From Hofstenia miamia (taxonomy: Eukaryota; Xenacoelomorpha; Acoela): a DNA stretch of 30,893 nucleotides. The notes under the pieces were generated by a model. It ran no database searches and was not told where the DNA came from. It saw nothing but the letters and a program-made list of their open reading frames with translations. The position numbers and the translations under genes are program-made. Location: NCBI GenBank assembly GCA_004352715.1, contig SCFE01000001.1, positions 4,860,033 to 4,890,925 of the forward strand. The letters run 5' to 3'. Below are positions 29,832 to 30,893 of the stretch, in pieces. Positions within the stretch are counted from its first letter, which is position 1. Each line of letters opens with the position of its first letter.

Positions 29832-30893
29832 ATGCCTAAGAAAGCTAAACGCAAATCTAGCACTGCTAAGTGCCCAAAGTGTAGTAGCTTTATAAAATCT
29901 GCTGAAGAGCCTTGCTCTAAATGTCGGAAACTTGAACTGCTGCCCAACAGTTCAAGTACTAGCGAAGTGGTTACTGATCAGCAATGCAGATCAAATATGT
30001 TGGATTATCCTACGGGATTAAATGACGAAAATATTACTGATCAGCCTTGCAGATCAAATGCGTGGGATTGTCCTACGGGACTTACAGGTACTGATCAGCC
30101 TTGCAGATCAAATTTATTGGATTGTCCTACGGGATTACATGACGAAAATATTACTGATCAGCCTTGTGAAAACTGCCTAAGGGTTCCAACGGATGAATAT
30201 CCATTGGATTTAGGTGAAACGGATCTTGGTCTCATGATAAGTAAAAAATTTGCTAATCTGATTTTCAGCATTACACGAAATCATTACTTATCAGAAAATG
30301 CATTTCTTTGCAGTGATTGCAAGAAATATTTAAGCAACAGGGATAACACTAAAGGATTGTGGGGTTGTGCATGGCCCTCATACATCTGCTATGTTTTAGT
30401 AAATGGATCTTCTAATGCAAGGGAGTTTTGGGCTTGCTTGCCCTTAACATTACGGAAATCTTGGATTCTAATGAAATCTAAATTTCATATAGAATTCAAA
30501 AACTATGACGAAACAATGCCCAATGCTTATTTTATTGATATGACGCAAGTCATAATTGACGGAAAAGCAGTTATATCTGCAGGCAAATTAGTGAATTTGC
30601 GAAAATGGCTGAATGAACATCCTGTATGTTCTGTACGTTGCCCCTATGGGTGCAACGAATTTGTCGAAAAATGTGGCTCTGTGCCTTTTATAGTACTTTT
30701 GAAAAACTTGTGCAATGGGATCCCAGATTTTGGGAAATTCGAAAATAGGCTTGTCGGAATCCGTCCTGATTTCTTGAAGGAGCAACAATTTTTAAATAAA
30801 TGGCGAATAGGGCCGTGTGTAGCAATTGTACAAGAAAGGGGTCTTTGTCTATTAACGTGCAGAAATTGCGATGGTGGGCGAATGCAAGGCATG
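29832..30893 (+). CDS. Rep-helicase transposase, intact N-terminal part, copy C
   Basis: The ATG at 29832 (context CAGCATGCC) opens a frame that I read through all 354 codons to the window edge without a stop, so the N-terminus broken in copy B is intact here. It begins with a basic stretch and a zinc-ribbon-like C-x2-C-x10-C-x2-C (residues 14-31). Four TDQ-C repeats follow, then CENCLRVPTDEYPLDL, a C-x2-C pair (LCSDCKKYLS), a CAWPSYICY motif, and C-x3-C-x3-C-x6-C (CSVRCPYGC...) near residues 263-278. A CAGGGATAAC at 30338 encodes Arg-Asp-Asn at a site where copy B has a different sequence. The Rep and helicase domains are expected downstream. The cysteine-rich N-terminus probably binds DNA; this is inferred. 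Confidence 0.88.
   Translation, partial: MPKKAKRKSSTAKCPKCSSFIKSAEEPCSKCRKLELLPNSSSTSEVVTDQQCRSNMLDYPTGLNDENITDQPCRSNAWDCPTGLTGTDQPCRSNLLDCPTGLHDENITDQPCENCLRVPTDEYPLDLGETDLGLMISKKFANLIFSITRNHYLSENAFLCSDCKKYLSNRDNTKGLWGCAWPSYICYVLVNGSSNAREFWACLPLTLRKSWILMKSKFHIEFKNYDETMPNAYFIDMTQVIIDGKAVISAGKLVNLRKWLNEHPVCSVRCPYGCNEFVEKCGSVPFIVLLKNLCNGIPDFGKFENRLVGIRPDFLKEQQFLNKWRIGPCVAIVQERGLCLLTCRNCDGGRMQGM
29973..30166 (+). repeat. Intragenic minisatellite (TDQPCRSN repeat), copy C
   Basis: Repeats starting ACTGATCAGC occur at 29973, 30036, 30090 and 30153, spaced 63, 54 and 63 bp. All spacings are multiples of three, so the frame stays open. The array encodes TDQPCRSN...LDCPTGL units. Copy number and spacing differ from copy B. 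Confidence 0.88.

Larger units (their letters stand above)
25248..30893 (+). mobile_element. Helitron-like transposon, copy C (5' part, runs off window)
   Basis: Same order as copy B: 1.56-kb units, TA run, promoter with GCGGCCGC/TATA/TCAGTC, then the Rep-helicase gene. The 3' part lies beyond the window. The degenerate unit before 25248 may also belong to it. From 30419 to the end it matches copy B (15201-15674) with only a few differences. Confidence 0.8.

Overview
The window looks like nuclear DNA of an AT-rich eukaryote, probably a metazoan and possibly an arthropod. The TATA box is followed by a TCAGTC initiator-like site, there are no bacterial ribosome-binding sites or operons, (TA)n microsatellites are common, and AT-rich spacers lie between islands of more GC-balanced coding sequence. 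The species cannot be named from sequence alone.

Most of the window is three head-to-tail copies, all on the + strand, of one large Helitron-like rolling-circle transposon. Copy A (1..2315) is the 3' end only: the last 495 codons of the Rep-helicase gene plus its 3' region. Copy B (8250..22776) is complete across the window: an array of about four 1.56-kb tandem units, a TATA/initiator promoter, an N-terminal zinc-ribbon segment broken by two compensating frameshifts, a 2300-codon Rep (HUH) + Pif1-type helicase frame, and an 830-bp 3' region ending in a conserved hairpin. Copy C (about 24.7 kb to the window end) has one degenerate and three recognisable 1.56-kb units, the same promoter and an unbroken N-terminal frame that runs off the window. 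A and B are offset by 20,460 bp; B and C by about 15,218 bp.

Spacers: 2316..8249 is AT-rich and holds one convincing gene, a 319-codon intronless minus-strand ORF with cysteine clusters, possibly an OB-fold/RPA-like ssDNA-binding protein. 22777..about 24700 is AT-rich with no convincing gene.

The most unusual signal is a decamer, CAGGGATAAC. It occurs 18 times exactly (counted by eye), plus about a dozen near matches, always on the transposon sense strand, always inside the transposon gene or its 3' region and never in spacers or 1.56-kb units. In the coding region every exact copy sits in the same codon phase and reads Arg-Asp-Asn, yet it also clusters in the non-coding 3' region, which points to a nucleic-acid-level function. 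Other striking features are a nested 50-nt hairpin conserved in every complete 1.56-kb unit, and sharply bounded mosaic divergence between copies that suggests gene conversion or recombination. Plausibly Rep and the helicase drive rolling-circle transposition, the upstream units act as a repeated promoter or replication region, and the 3' hairpin acts as terminator; these roles are inferred.
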